From Oscillochloris sp. ZM17-4 (GTDB lineage: Bacteria > Chloroflexota > Chloroflexia > Chloroflexales > Chloroflexaceae): 36,419 nt of DNA. The stretch spans positions 1-36,419 of the forward strand of contig NZ_JAIEWN010000018.1 of NCBI RefSeq assembly GCF_019599295.1, written 5' to 3'. Made by a program: the position numbers and the translations under genes. Positions within the stretch are counted from its first letter, which is position 1. Each line of letters begins with the position of its first letter. The notes beneath the pieces are model-generated. The model did no database searches. It had not been told where the DNA came from and saw only the letters and a program-made list of their open reading frames with translations. Positions 36,313 through 36,419 of this stretch are shown here, in pieces.

Positions 36313-36408
36313 GCGCCCTTCGTCGAGTTTCCCTACGACCCGCCCGGCTGGACGATTGACTGGGCGGCCCTGGAGCCGCTGCGTATCCATATGGGGACGA
36401 TGGAATAA
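36313..36408 (+). pseudogene. C-terminal fragment, mandelate racemase/enolase-superfamily-like
   Basis: Frame 36313-36408 reads APFVEFPYDPPGWTIDWAAL and ends after MGTME at TAA. The VEFPYDPPGWT segment resembles the C-terminal part of enolase-superfamily epimerases and dehydratases. The upstream catalytic barrel is absent, so only the tail of a gene remains. Confidence 0.4.
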
Positions 36409-36419
36409 TGACTCAGATT
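36408..36419 (+). CDS. Possible start of the next gene (cut by window edge)
   Basis: ATG at 36408 overlaps the TAA of the fragment before it (TAATG) and begins MTQI before the window ends. GGGGA lies about ten bases upstream. Too little is visible to name it. Confidence 0.25.

Overview
The window is high-GC bacterial DNA, densely coded on both strands. It most resembles a member of the Chloroflexota, probably class Chloroflexia. The grounds are a secreted protein with a YLPLVV-type motif after its signal peptide, DUF951, a CruF-type carotenoid hydratase, a fused double-ATPase peptide-family ABC transporter, a NfeD/SPFH block, and gene junctions filled with palindromic repeats. This placement rests on family recognition and was not tested by a search. 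No rRNA, tRNA, CRISPR array or complete insertion sequence was seen.

Layout. 14-1403: a DUF507 protein and a MoxR-type AAA+ ATPase. 1409-3787 (minus): an ArsR-family regulator and a PMT/ArnT-like membrane glycosyltransferase. 3968-12189 (minus): a complete potassium-uptake operon read as small membrane ORF, kdpF, kdpA, kdpB, kdpC, kdpD, kdpE. Its kdpD start region carries a one-base frameshift and kdpB carries an in-frame repeat insertion. 12428-14811 (plus): a DinB-like protein, a secreted protein and a tRNA-dihydrouridine synthase that looks leaderless. 14931-18372: a DUF885-like metallopeptidase, a small flavodoxin-like protein overlapping a PlsC-like acyltransferase, then convergent cruF with a perfect consensus promoter. 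18609-23631: a lone receiver-domain protein, then a minus-strand membrane-organising block (flotillin-like SPFH protein, NfeD, slipin). 23757-28166 (minus): DUF951, MazG, a lipoprotein foldase (parvulin-type) and LepA. 28734-35665 (plus): a peptide/nickel-type ABC transporter (solute-binding protein, two permeases, one polypeptide with two ATPase domains) followed by a CBS-domain protein. The end holds a small membrane protein and what look like gene remnants.

The most unusual property is what fills the spaces between genes. Nearly every same-strand or convergent junction longer than about 40 bases holds a perfect or near-perfect palindrome. One class has conserved outer arms close to GTAGGGGCGCAGCAG and cores that differ completely from copy to copy yet stay perfectly self-complementary. 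A second class consists of short tandem heptamers or octamers (TTGAATG, GCAGATT, TTGGGGG, CCCCTGT, CACTGAGG types), usually mirrored as inverted repeats. In about a dozen genes the stop codon lies inside the first bases of the element. Two elements of the heptamer class lie inside genes (kdpB, mazG) and are translated in frame. A third abuts a solute-binding-protein gene that has lost an internal segment, and is now read through.

Functionally, KdpD and KdpE would sense potassium limitation or turgor and switch on KdpFABC. The flotillin/NfeD/slipin block probably organises membrane domains. The ABC operon would import oligopeptides or similar solutes, although its binding protein looks damaged. 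CruF belongs to carotenoid synthesis, and the adjacent acyltransferase may act on lipids or carotenoid glycosides.
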